Shown here in pieces: positions 25,839-33,831 of a stretch of 64,000 bases of DNA. Each line of letters starts with the position of its first letter. Within the stretch, counting starts at the first letter, position 1. The stretch covers positions 186,001 through 250,000 of the forward strand of contig JADJEK010000005.1 in assembly GCA_016709145.1 (NCBI GenBank), read 5' to 3'. The stretch is from Planctomycetota bacterium. GTDB lineage: Bacteria > Planctomycetota > B15-G4 > JADJEK01. The notes below the pieces were generated by a model. The model was not told the DNA's origin. It saw only the letters and a program-made list of their open reading frames with translations, and ran no database searches. The position numbers and the translations under genes were made by a program.

Positions 25839-26043
25839 CGCCAAGGGACGTCGTGACCTGCTCTCGCCGCGGCCGTTCAGCAGCCCGCCGCGGCAGTGGC
25901 GATCCGCTGTACACCTCGCGTCAGTAACGCACCCCGGGTTAGATCGACAGGGCCCGCCAACCACGCGAAGCCCAAGCCACCCCCGCGCCCTTGTGAGAAG
26001 GCGAACGGCCGCCGCGAGAGCCCGTTCTCGACGTCCCTTGGCG
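25839..26043. repeat. Imperfect long inverted repeat, possible MITE-like element
   Basis: Left arm CGCCAAGGGACGTCG (25839-25853) followed by CTCTCG at 25861, and right arm CGACGTCCCTTGGCG (26029-26043) preceded by CGAGAG at 26015. The 15-base outer arms are perfect inverted repeats around about 175 bases of non-coding DNA. No flanking direct duplication was evident by eye. Confidence 0.5.
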
Positions 26044-26079
26044 TGAAGTCTCACGCGCGACTCAAGGGCGCGGGGGTTC

Positions 26080-26118
26080 CCAAAGGGGGGCTTCGCTCGT
26101 TCGTGAAGCCCCCTTTGG
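26080..26118. terminator. Strong hairpin, possible bidirectional terminator
   Basis: Arms CCAAAGGGGGGCTTC and GAAGCCCCCTTTGG pair almost completely around a ten-base loop, with one unpaired G. It lies 207 bases downstream of the stop of the minus-strand glycosyltransferase-like gene, whose transcript would read into it. A terminator or part of a mobile repeat are both possible. Confidence 0.5.
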
Positions 26119-26244
26119 TCGTTCGGCCGCGAGCGGTCGAGCGAGGGGGCGTGGGCCCGCGGAGACGGAGCCTCCGCACTCCAAAAGCGAGTTCCCCCAC
26201 CTTCGCCTTCGGCGTCAAGCGAAGCGGTACGGCCTACGGCCTCT

Positions 26245-26321
26245 GTGTGACGGGGCCCGCGGGCCGTTGGCCCCCGGCTCGCCTCGACGCCCGAGCGGGC
26301 GTCGGGCAAAGCGGCCCGAGC
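26245..26321. repeat. Dispersed repeat A, copy 2
   Basis: Inverted copy of 16894-16970, sharing CGACGCCCGAGCGGGCGTCG and the GCGGCCCGAGC end. It ends four bases before the stop codon of the minus-strand glycosyltransferase-like gene (26326), so it forms that gene's immediate 3' flank. Confidence 0.75.
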
Positions 26322-26325
26322 GCAC

Positions 26326-26997
26326 TCACTTCCTTCCCAACCACACCTTCACCATGCGTCTCGTCGCCGTGTACTTCACGCCGTCCTGCTCTTCACAGCC
26401 GACCCACGCACTGTCGAACGTCTCGGGGATCTTCGCGCCATAGCCTTCGTGCTCGAGCGCGATGCCGAACAGGCGCTCCATCGACTCAGAACCGGTCTTG
26501 TCGTCGGGCAACACTCGGTCGAAGTGCTTCTTCGCCAAGCGATCGAGCACCTCGCGCCGGCAGAACAGCATGCAGCCGAACACCATCTTGAAGCCGTCGT
26601 CGAGCCACGCGTACTCGCTCTGCGCGAGCGCGCTGCGGCCCCAATCGAGGTGCTTCGGATCACAGCCGTCCCAGCCGTTCCACCACATCATTCCCGACAC
26701 GTCGTGCTGCGCGAGATCGTCGATGCGATCGCGCAGGATCACCGTGTCCTGCATGAAGAAGTAACGCTCGCGCGGGTACTTGGCGTAGACGTGCCACAAC
26801 GCGCCCGCTTCGTAATGCCGATTGCCGATGTCCTCGACCTTCGCGCCGAGCCGGTGCATCTCCGCGAAGTAGCTCTTGTCCTCCGACGCGCTGTCCGTGA
26901 CGACGATCTCGGCATCGGGATAGAGCCGACGAATCGTGCGCACGCTCTCGACGACGACCGGACGCGTCCGGTCGAACCGACACACCAATGCGAACAT
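26326..26997 (-). CDS. Glycosyltransferase-like protein (GT2-type fold)
   Basis: A 223-residue soluble protein. It opens MFALVCRFDRTRPVVVESV and continues IRRLYPDAEIVVTDSASED, a GT2/GT-A Rossmann start, then YFFMQDTVILRD (DxD-like acidic motif), MMWWNGWDGCD and FGCMLFCRREVLDRL. This pattern fits small GT-A glycosyltransferase-like proteins, but the acidic metal motif is not textbook. The start ATG 26997 has GAGG/GGAG upstream. It is isolated: repeat-filled DNA follows it and it is divergent from a large DUF4388 gene across 267 bases in which I see no gene. Confidence 0.6.
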   Translation of the reverse strand: MFALVCRFDRTRPVVVESVRTIRRLYPDAEIVVTDSASEDKSYFAEMHRLGAKVEDIGNRHYEAGALWHVYAKYPRERYFFMQDTVILRDRIDDLAQHDVSGMMWWNGWDGCDPKHLDWGRSALAQSEYAWLDDGFKMVFGCMLFCRREVLDRLAKKHFDRVLPDDKTGSESMERLFGIALEHEGYGAKIPETFDSAWVGCEEQDGVKYTATRRMVKVWLGRK

Positions 26998-27264
26998 CGC
27001 CTCGGATCTCCGGGAACGCGGACACGACCTCGGCTCTCTTCGAATGCGGACACCCGCGAGCTTGATCCGATCCGGAGACTCCTCGTCGCACGATCGACTC
27101 GCCGTGCTGCAGGCCGACGTTCGATTCATTCGCCGCGACGCCCACGTCACGTCAAGTCGCGCGCGCGCCACGTCGATAAGAAACGCGTCCGGTCGTGCCC
27201 GTGCCGCGTCATGCCTCGCTTCCGAAGGCATGCGGGCCAGCGCGTCGCACCGGGATGCGGGGCC

Positions 27265-30200
27265 ATGGCTCTCAAGGGCGACACCAGCAATCTGCTGCTC
27301 GCGGACATCTTCCAGACGCTCTCGCAGAGCCGTCAGAAGGGTCTGTTGACGTTGCGCATCGGGCAAGAATCCCGACGCGTGCTGTTCACCGACGACGGCA
27401 TCTCGCTGTACGACGCCAAATCGTTCCGCGCGCCGCGCATCGCGCACCTGCTCGAGTCGAGCGGACGCGTCTCGCGCAATCTGCTCGACGCCGCGATCCA
27501 GGGCATCGAACGCCTCGGCTCCGACGCGTTCTCGTCCGTCGCGCTGCTCGATCGATTGGTCGAGCGCGACATCCTCGAGCGCGCGTTCGCCGATCGGTTG
27601 CTGGCCTGCGAAGTGCGCGAGGAACTCCTCGATCTGTTCGCGTGCCCGCGCATGGAGTTCGAGTTCCAGGAGGACGAAGCCAGCGGCGAGTCCGTGCCGA
27701 AGTCGTGCTTGTTCCGCACCGAAGAGCTCGTGCTCGAAGCGGCGCGGCGCATGGACGAGTGGAAGATGATCCTCGCGGCGATCGACGACCTCGAGGACTA
27801 CTACGTCGCCCGCCCCGAAGTACGCGCGACCGACGCGGAGCAGCCGATCGCACGGCAGCTCGACGGCAGCCGCACGCTGACGGAAGTGGCCGAGTCGTTG
27901 CTCGTCTCGCGCTTCGAAGTCTCGCGCGCCGCCGCGAGGTGGATGGACGCTGGCACGCTCCGCCTCGCCTCGGTGAAAGAGCTGATCGAGGCCGCACGCG
28001 GCATCGACGCGCAATCCGCCGGCCCGCGTTGTTCGCGTCTTCTCGATCGCGCCCGCGCGCGTCTCGCCCACACCGACCCACGCTTCGAGGACCTCGCCGA
28101 GCTCTACGCCGCTTCCGGCGCGAAGAGCCAAGCGGTGCTGTGCCTACTGACGCGCGCGAAAGTCCTGCGCGGCGAGAAGAACGACGCCGCGGCGTTCACA
28201 TGCATCCTGCGCGCGCAAGACATCGATCCGAACGATCGCGACGTCTTGGCCGCACTCGCCGACCTCTACGCCGCGCGCGAGGACGACAAGGCCGAAGCCG
28301 AGATCGCGACGCGCCTGGCCAACCTGTTCGCGCAAGCCGGCGACTTCGAGAAGGCCTGCGACTGGGGCTCGCGCTTGGCGCGCTTGTTCCCGAACTCGCC
28401 GCTGCTCGATCGCGATTTCGAGCAATGGTGCGAGCGCGCCGAGCGCCGCGCGTTCGGCGCCGACGTGCTGTCGCAAGCCGTCGGTGGTCGCCGTCACCCC
28501 GAACGCATCGTCCTGCTCTACGAGTCGATCCTGCGCCTCGACGCGACGCGCGGCGACATCCGCCGCGCACTCACCGGACTGCGGACCGCTCGTCGCCGGC
28601 GCGGCTTGTTCGTGCTCGGCGGCGCGATCGTCGCCGTCCTGGTGATCGGCGGCGGCGCGATGACGGTGCTGAAACGCATGCACGCCGCGCGCTTCGAAGG
28701 CCGCTTCGAAACCGCCAAGGCCCTGTTCGACAAGGGCGAATCCAAGCTCGCCGAGACCGAACTGCAAGCGATCGTCGACGGCGCGGGCGAGGGCCCGATC
28801 GTCGATCAAGCCATGCGCATGCTGGAAGCGGTCCGCCAGCGCATCACGCGCGACGACAAGGAACGCGCCGCGGAAGCCGACGAGACGCATCGCAAGCGGC
28901 TGCAAGAAGTGCAGGAACTCGCCGACACCGACGTGCTCGCCGAAGCGTTCTCGCGCTGGCTCGCGCTCGACACGGAGACGCGCGACGCCGACGCACGCAA
29001 GTCCGTCGAGGTGAAGCGCACCGCTCTCGTCGCGCTCGTCCGCGAACGCCGCGAGCGCCTGACCAAGGCACTCGCACGCTTCGAGGTTCCGCCGCGCGAC
29101 GACGCGGCCGCGCTCGAGCGGGCGGCGGCGGAGTTCAACCCGATCTTCGCGAAGCAGATCGAGGACGACACACGCGCGCTTTCGGCGTTCTTCGATCGCT
29201 TGCCGCAGAACGCGCGCGATCGCGACGAACTGCGCAAGCTCGCGGCGGCGGCGCTCGAGGTCTTCGACCAAGCCCGCCCGGGTCTCGAAGAGATCGCGAA
29301 GACGATGGACCGCACGGCCGAACTCGACAAGCTGTCGGGCGACTACGAGCGTCTGCTCGATCTCGAGCGCACGGCGCGCTACGACGAAGCCGCGTCGGGC
29401 TGGGCGCAGTTGCTGGCGACGTACGGCACGGGCTCGCTGACGTCGTTCTTCGACGAACGACGCTCCTTGTGCGAGGCCGCGTCCGCCAGCGCGAAGTCGA
29501 TCCGCGCCGCACTCGCGAGCGACGACGTCGACGGCGCCGCGGCGCTGGCGCGGTCGGCCGCCGACCAGCTCGCGAAGATCGACTTCGGCGGCGCACACGG
29601 CATCCCGGTGCGCGTCGCGTCCCTGCCCGAGGGAGCACGCGTCCGCTGCGGCCTCGAGGACCTCGGCACGACGCCGCTCGACGTGTTCGTGCCGAAGGGC
29701 AAGGCGAAGACGCTGACGCTGTCCGCTCCAGGCTTCGTCGCCGAGCCCCTGGTCGCGGACACCGATGCGCCGTCGATTCGATCGCTCGACCTCAAGCGCG
29801 AAGGACGATTCTCGGTGGAACTCGGCGCCGCGCTCGACGCGCGCCCGGCAGCGAAGGGCGTCGACCTCTACGTCGGCGCGCGCGACGGCACGCTCTACCG
29901 CATCGACGGCAAGACCGGCACGATCACCGCGACGCGCAAGACCGGCTCGCTCGCCGGTGCGGCGGAGCCGTTGTCGATGCTCGGCAGCGATGTCGTCGTC
30001 CCGCTCGGTGAAGGCGTGCTCGCGGCGTTCCACGCCGACACGCTCGAACCGCATTGGAAGGCCGATCTCGACAGTCCGTTCGCGGGCGCGCCGCTCGTCG
30101 ACGGCGACCGCATCCTGGTCGCGCTGACCGACGGCCGCGTGGTCGAGGTTCGTGGCAGCGACGGCGACGCGCGCACGATCGCGTCGCTCGGTCAATCGCT

Positions 30201-30756
30201 GCGCGCCGGGCCCGCGGCCTACAAGGACGTCGTGGCCGTCGGCACGACCGGTGGCCAAGTCATCGCCGTGCGCAAGACCGACGGCGCCGAGGTCTACGCG
30301 ACACCGAAGTCGCCGACTCCCGTGGTCGGCTTGGTCGGCGTCGAAGCGCGCTTCCTCGCGGTCCACGACGACGGCTCGATCCGAGCACTCGACGCGATCA
30401 CGGGTGTACCAGGACTCGAACAGAAGGCACTCGGTTCGGTCGCTGCGCGGCCCGTGGCGCAGGACGGCTACTTGCTGCTCGCGATCGGCTCGAAGTTGAT
30501 CGTGCTCGACGCCAGTTCGGGCGAGCATCGACTCGCGGCCGACTGCGGCGAGTGGATCTCCGCGCCACCAGCTCTGTCGGGTGGACGCATCTACGTCGGT
30601 GATCGCTCGGGTCGCATGCACACGTTCGACGTGCAGACCGGCGCGCCGCTGTTCCGGCACAAGTTCGCCGGCAAGATCGCCGCGGCCCCGCTGCTGTTGC
30701 CGGAGGGCGTGCTGGTCGTCACGGACAAGGGCGAACTCGCGCTGCTAGGCACCTGA
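27265..30756 (+). CDS. DUF4388-TPR-PEGA-propeller membrane protein
   Basis: A 1163-residue multidomain protein. Residues 1 to about 165 form a DUF4388 (PATAN) domain (MALKGDTSNLLLADIFQTL, KGLLTLRIGQESRRVLF), found in signalling proteins of Myxococcota, Planctomycetota and others. TPR-like helices follow to about 430, then a membrane helix at about 445-468 (GLFVLGGAIVAVLVIGGGAM), a long charged helical region, a PEGA-like domain (about 778-830, VASLPEGARVRCGLEDLGTTP) and a PQQ-type beta-propeller to the end (repeats such as GARDGTLYRIDGKTGTITA and DSPFAGAPLVDGDRILVAL). The topology puts the DUF4388/TPR part inside and the propeller outside. It probably senses something outside and relays it to a cytoplasmic partner. 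Confidence 0.8.
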   Translation: MALKGDTSNLLLADIFQTLSQSRQKGLLTLRIGQESRRVLFTDDGISLYDAKSFRAPRIAHLLESSGRVSRNLLDAAIQGIERLGSDAFSSVALLDRLVERDILERAFADRLLACEVREELLDLFACPRMEFEFQEDEASGESVPKSCLFRTEELVLEAARRMDEWKMILAAIDDLEDYYVARPEVRATDAEQPIARQLDGSRTLTEVAESLLVSRFEVSRAAARWMDAGTLRLASVKELIEAARGIDAQSAGPRCSRLLDRARARLAHTDPRFEDLAELYAASGAKSQAVLCLLTRAKVLRGEKNDAAAFTCILRAQDIDPNDRDVLAALADLYAAREDDKAEAEIATRLANLFAQAGDFEKACDWGSRLARLFPNSPLLDRDFEQWCERAERRAFGADVLSQAVGGRRHPERIVLLYESILRLDATRGDIRRALTGLRTARRRRGLFVLGGAIVAVLVIGGGAMTVLKRMHAARFEGRFETAKALFDKGESKLAETELQAIVDGAGEGPIVDQAMRMLEAVRQRITRDDKERAAEADETHRKRLQEVQELADTDVLAEAFSRWLALDTETRDADARKSVEVKRTALVALVRERRERLTKALARFEVPPRDDAAALERAAAEFNPIFAKQIEDDTRALSAFFDRLPQNARDRDELRKLAAAALEVFDQARPGLEEIAKTMDRTAELDKLSGDYERLLDLERTARYDEAASGWAQLLATYGTGSLTSFFDERRSLCEAASASAKSIRAALASDDVDGAAALARSAADQLAKIDFGGAHGIPVRVASLPEGARVRCGLEDLGTTPLDVFVPKGKAKTLTLSAPGFVAEPLVADTDAPSIRSLDLKREGRFSVELGAALDARPAAKGVDLYVGARDGTLYRIDGKTGTITATRKTGSLAGAAEPLSMLGSDVVVPLGEGVLAAFHADTLEPHWKADLDSPFAGAPLVDGDRILVALTDGRVVEVRGSDGDARTIASLGQSLRAGPAAYKDVVAVGTTGGQVIAVRKTDGAEVYATPKSPTPVVGLVGVEARFLAVHDDGSIRALDAITGVPGLEQKALGSVAARPVAQDGYLLLAIGSKLIVLDASSGEHRLAADCGEWISAPPALSGGRIYVGDRSGRMHTFDVQTGAPLFRHKFAGKIAAAPLLLPEGVLVVTDKGELALLGT

Positions 30757-30780
30757 CGCGGACCGCCGCGACCAAGGGGT

Positions 30781-30864
30781 CACCCGGGCCATCACCCGGG
30801 CCATCACCCGGGCCGTTGCCCGGGCCGTTGCCCGGGCCGTCGCGCGGGCCGTCGCGCGGGCCCT
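30781..30864. repeat. Seven 12-bp tandem repeats
   Basis: Seven consecutive 12-base units on a CACCCGGGCCAT / TGCCCGGGCCGT / CGCGCGGGCCGT theme, drifting along the array (two identical, one intermediate, two identical, two near-identical). It begins 24 bases after the stop of the DUF4388 gene and ends 69 bases before the DUF309 start. The CCCGGG core is palindromic. Confidence 0.85.
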
Positions 30865-30933
30865 GGAGTTCGGCGGACCAACCTTGTTGGATGCACTCGG
30901 CGAGCGCTCGCTTGCTGCAGGAGCCCACGTCGC

Positions 30934-31455
30934 TTGCCGACCCGCGATCCTCCGCCTCGTTACCGTCCTCGCGTCCCGCTGCCCCCGTATGCGTACGTGC
31001 CCGGGCAAGCGCCGCATCCCACCCGCGACGTCGGCGGGCATTCGCGCGAGCGTGGACCGTTCGACGATCCTCCGCTCGACGAGTCGAATTGGTCGCGGCA
31101 CTCGGGATTCCTGTTCGGCTTCGATCTCTTCAATCGCGGGTACTTCTGGGAAGCCCACGAGGTTTGGGAAGAGGCGTGGCATCGCGTGCCGCCGCGCTCG
31201 CCCGTTCGACTGCTGTTGCAAGCGCTGATCCAAATCGCCGCCGCCTCACTGAAGGCTCGGGGTGGCGACTTCGTTCGTTCCCGTGGATTGGCCGACAGCG
31301 CTCTCGACAAACTCGGTCGGCTCGAGCTGCCGCAGAGTTGCGGCGTCTTGCTCGCCGACCTCGTCGCGGTCGCGCGCGACGTCGCGGATCCCTCGCGCCC
31401 CGACCGGCGCATCACGCTGATCAGTCGCCGCCCTCGACGTCGATCGTCCAAATGA
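30934..31455 (+). CDS. DUF309 family protein
   Basis: A 173-residue protein with the DUF309 signature: PRYRPRVPLPPYAYVPGQAPHP at the N-terminus, then FLFGFDLFNRGYFWEAHEVWEEAWH and LLLQALIQIAAASLKARGGD. The HE(V/A)WE motif with its conserved histidine and acidic residues is typical; the family's biochemical role is unknown. The start is a TTG with AGGAG ten bases upstream, chosen because it places the conserved proline-rich segment at the N-terminus; no ATG or GTG fits. The 3' end overlaps the convergent M1-peptidase gene by 35 bases. Confidence 0.8.
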   Translation: MPTRDPPPRYRPRVPLPPYAYVPGQAPHPTRDVGGHSRERGPFDDPPLDESNWSRHSGFLFGFDLFNRGYFWEAHEVWEEAWHRVPPRSPVRLLLQALIQIAAASLKARGGDFVRSRGLADSALDKLGRLELPQSCGVLLADLVAVARDVADPSRPDRRITLISRRPRRRSSK

Positions 31456-33769
31456 AGTCCTGCGCCGCATTGAAGGACACGTCGCGGAACCCCTCACCGA
31501 TCGGCAGCGCGTACTTCGACCCGCGCTCGAGATCCGTGAGTTCGTACACGATCGTCCGCTCGTCCGAGCTCCACGCTCCGGTGTCGACGAACTCCGGGAA
31601 CGCTCGGCCCTCGCGTTGTTGCGCCTCGATCGCCGTGCGCCTGAATCCCCGCTGCGTCAGCATCGGCTCGTCGAACTCGATCTCCACGACCACGCGCCCC
31701 GGCGCGACGCGCGAGCCCGACGCCGGCCGCACGTTCACGACTCGCGGCCGCTGACGATCCTCCGACGCCGCCGTCTTGAACCGCAGTGCGTCGTCGACCA
31801 GCGGCAGGCCATCGCGATCGACCAGCGCCGTCAAGTCGACGCGATACGAGCAATCCGGCTGCCACGATCGCGAGTCGATGACGAGCCTGCGGCCCTCGTC
31901 CTCCAACGCGACCCGTCGCACATCGAGAGCGAACTCGCCCTGTCCAACGACCTGACCGTTCGCGAACGCGGCCGAGTCCAGCGGGCCGAGCGGCCCGGTG
32001 AAGTCGACGACCACGCGCGTCCCGCCGTGCTTCGTGACCGCGGACTGCGCGGGCTCGCTCGTCGCGATGCGTTCGCCGCGCGCCACGATCGTCCTGCGCT
32101 TCGGCACGCGCGGCCACACGCTGTCGGGATCGAGGCGCGCGAATCGCACTTCGCGCCCTGCGGACGCGAGCTCGACTGCGGTCGTCTCACCGCGCAACAG
32201 CTGCGTGGTTCGTTCCACCCAACCGACCCCACCGAACGACACCGCGACCGGTGTTCCACGCACGTCGAAACTCTGCGCGCCCATCGACTTCGCAAACACG
32301 TTCAGCGTCGCCCCACCACTTGCGTTCGCGGTCAGCGCCAACGCGTCGAGCTCGACGTCGCCCGACTGCCGCAACCAACACGGCGCCAACGCGTCGACTC
32401 CCGTCGCCTCACGCAGACACGCCTCGAAGTCGTCGAGCGTGACGAGCCGCGACGCTCCGCGCTCGACGAGCCGCGCGAGCGCCGCGTCGAGACTCCCGGC
32501 CGGCAACTGCCCACGCAATGCACGCAGCACGAGCGGCCCCTTCTCGTAGGCGAGGACGTGATAGTCCGGATGACCGAAGTTCGCCTCGGTCAGCGCCGCG
32601 CTCGACCCGCGCTCAGCCAACTCGCCGACGTGGCGGCGCGCCGCGCCGATCCCGGACAGCACGAGGTCGGCGCGCCCCGCGTCCTCGAGTGCCGACCACG
32701 CGGAGTACTCCGCGAGCCCTTCGGTCAGGAAGCGCTCGCCAGCGCCACTCGCCGCCACGGCCTGCCCCCACCACAGATGCGCGAGTTCGTGCGCCAGCGT
32801 CGCGACCGGCACGCCGCGACCGAGCGCGCCGGTATCGAGCGCCATCACGCCATCGGACATCCAGTTGTAGCTGGAGTCACGGCAACGGATCTCGACGACG
32901 CCGAGCGTGCCCGACTCGATCGCGCCGAAGCGCCGCGCGTACGCATCGAGCAACGGCGGGATCTCGCGCGCGAACTCCGCCGACAGACTCGCGTGCTCAT
33001 CGGTCAACAGCGTCACGACGCGCAGGTCGCCGACGCGCGTCTCGGAACGCACGCGGCGGCCGCCGAGGATCGACAAGTCCTGCATGCGCTCGCCGACGAA
33101 ACGATGCCGGCGCGTGCCTGCGTGCGGCTTCGGATCGGCGCTCGTCGCGTCGACGGCTGGCAGCGGCACGAAGACTTCCCAAGTGTCCGGCGCCACGACG
33201 TCGACCACGAAGCGACACTCCGCGACGCGTGGCGTGTCGAGGCCGAGCGGCACTTGCGGATAGAAGATCGTCTGTTCACTCATGCGCGCATCGTCGACGT
33301 CGACGAGCAGGATGCCGCGCCAGTCGGGACCTTCCGTGCCGACCGCCGCGACGCCGTCGTACTCGAGCACGAGCCGATGTTCCGCCGACGGCTCGAGCGA
33401 CGAACCACCGACGTCGACGAGCACGACGCGGCCTTCGCCGAAGTACGAACTGTCGAGCTCGCGCCCATGCTTCACGTCGACGGCGTCGCCGTTCCACGTC
33501 GCGCGACGCACGTGGAGTTCATCGTTCAGCAACAGGGCGATGCGAGGACCTGAGATTGGCGCAAGCGTCAGCTCTGCAGTCGCGGCGAAACGACCGGGCT
33601 CCGACAGATCGACGGCGAGTTCGCAGCGGCGAACCTCGGGCCACGGCAGCTCCTCGTCCGCCACTCCGAACAGCCGATCCCACAGCGCCTCCCCGCGCGT
33701 CGAACACGACACGACGGCGAGCATGCTCCCGAGCGCTGCGAGCGCAGCGACGACGATGGCCTTGCGCAT
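31421..33769 (-). CDS. M1-family-like zinc aminopeptidase lipoprotein with C-terminal Ig-like domain
   Basis: A 782-residue lipoprotein (lipobox AVVSC, Cys22). After an N-terminal beta domain it has a gluzincin site: HELAHLWW near residue 330, followed after 18 residues by E in FLTEGLAEYSAW, giving complete zinc ligands (His, His, Glu). The helical region that follows includes YEKGPLVLRALRGQLP. The C-terminal 250 residues look like two beta-sandwich domains; the last, with VVNVRPASGSRVAPGRVVVEIEFDEPM, resembles a bacterial Ig-like (Big_5/SbsA) domain. The usual GxMEN exopeptidase motif is replaced by SDGVMALDTGALGRG, so peptide specificity may differ. Likely outer-membrane or periplasmic. Confidence 0.85.
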   Translation of the reverse strand: MRKAIVVAALAALGSMLAVVSCSTRGEALWDRLFGVADEELPWPEVRRCELAVDLSEPGRFAATAELTLAPISGPRIALLLNDELHVRRATWNGDAVDVKHGRELDSSYFGEGRVVLVDVGGSSLEPSAEHRLVLEYDGVAAVGTEGPDWRGILLVDVDDARMSEQTIFYPQVPLGLDTPRVAECRFVVDVVAPDTWEVFVPLPAVDATSADPKPHAGTRRHRFVGERMQDLSILGGRRVRSETRVGDLRVVTLLTDEHASLSAEFAREIPPLLDAYARRFGAIESGTLGVVEIRCRDSSYNWMSDGVMALDTGALGRGVPVATLAHELAHLWWGQAVAASGAGERFLTEGLAEYSAWSALEDAGRADLVLSGIGAARRHVGELAERGSSAALTEANFGHPDYHVLAYEKGPLVLRALRGQLPAGSLDAALARLVERGASRLVTLDDFEACLREATGVDALAPCWLRQSGDVELDALALTANASGGATLNVFAKSMGAQSFDVRGTPVAVSFGGVGWVERTTQLLRGETTAVELASAGREVRFARLDPDSVWPRVPKRRTIVARGERIATSEPAQSAVTKHGGTRVVVDFTGPLGPLDSAAFANGQVVGQGEFALDVRRVALEDEGRRLVIDSRSWQPDCSYRVDLTALVDRDGLPLVDDALRFKTAASEDRQRPRVVNVRPASGSRVAPGRVVVEIEFDEPMLTQRGFRRTAIEAQQREGRAFPEFVDTGAWSSDERTIVYELTDLERGSKYALPIGEGFRDVSFNAAQDFIWTIDVEGGD

Positions 33770-33831
33770 TCTTGGCTCCCGACCCGGAGCCAGAGGTTAG
33801 CGCGAGGCGAACCGTGTCGAGAACACTGGAT

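Larger units (their letters stand above)
25462..26325. other. 864-bp repeat-rich intergenic region, no gene seen
   Basis: Between the convergent PqqB-like gene and the glycosyltransferase-like gene lie repeat C (at the left end), repeat B with 37-base tandem units, a long imperfect inverted repeat (25839-26043), a strong hairpin (26080-26118) and repeat A at the right end. Read from the right, the order A then B matches the region at 16.9-17.1 kb. Frames open across it (for example 25803-26309 minus) are arginine-, proline- and serine-rich without recognisable domains, and I do not call a gene. Confidence 0.6.

Noticed and set aside
25803..26309. Possible 168-codon gene on the minus strand in the repeat-rich gap
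   Set aside because: It runs through the inverted repeat, the hairpin and repeat A, is dominated by Arg, Ser and Pro, and has no recognisable domain.
30781..30864. Short CRISPR-like or coding repeat
   Set aside because: The units are contiguous 12-mers without spacers; the minus-strand Gly-Pro-Asp/Asn reading is a by-product of the repeat and has no start or domain.
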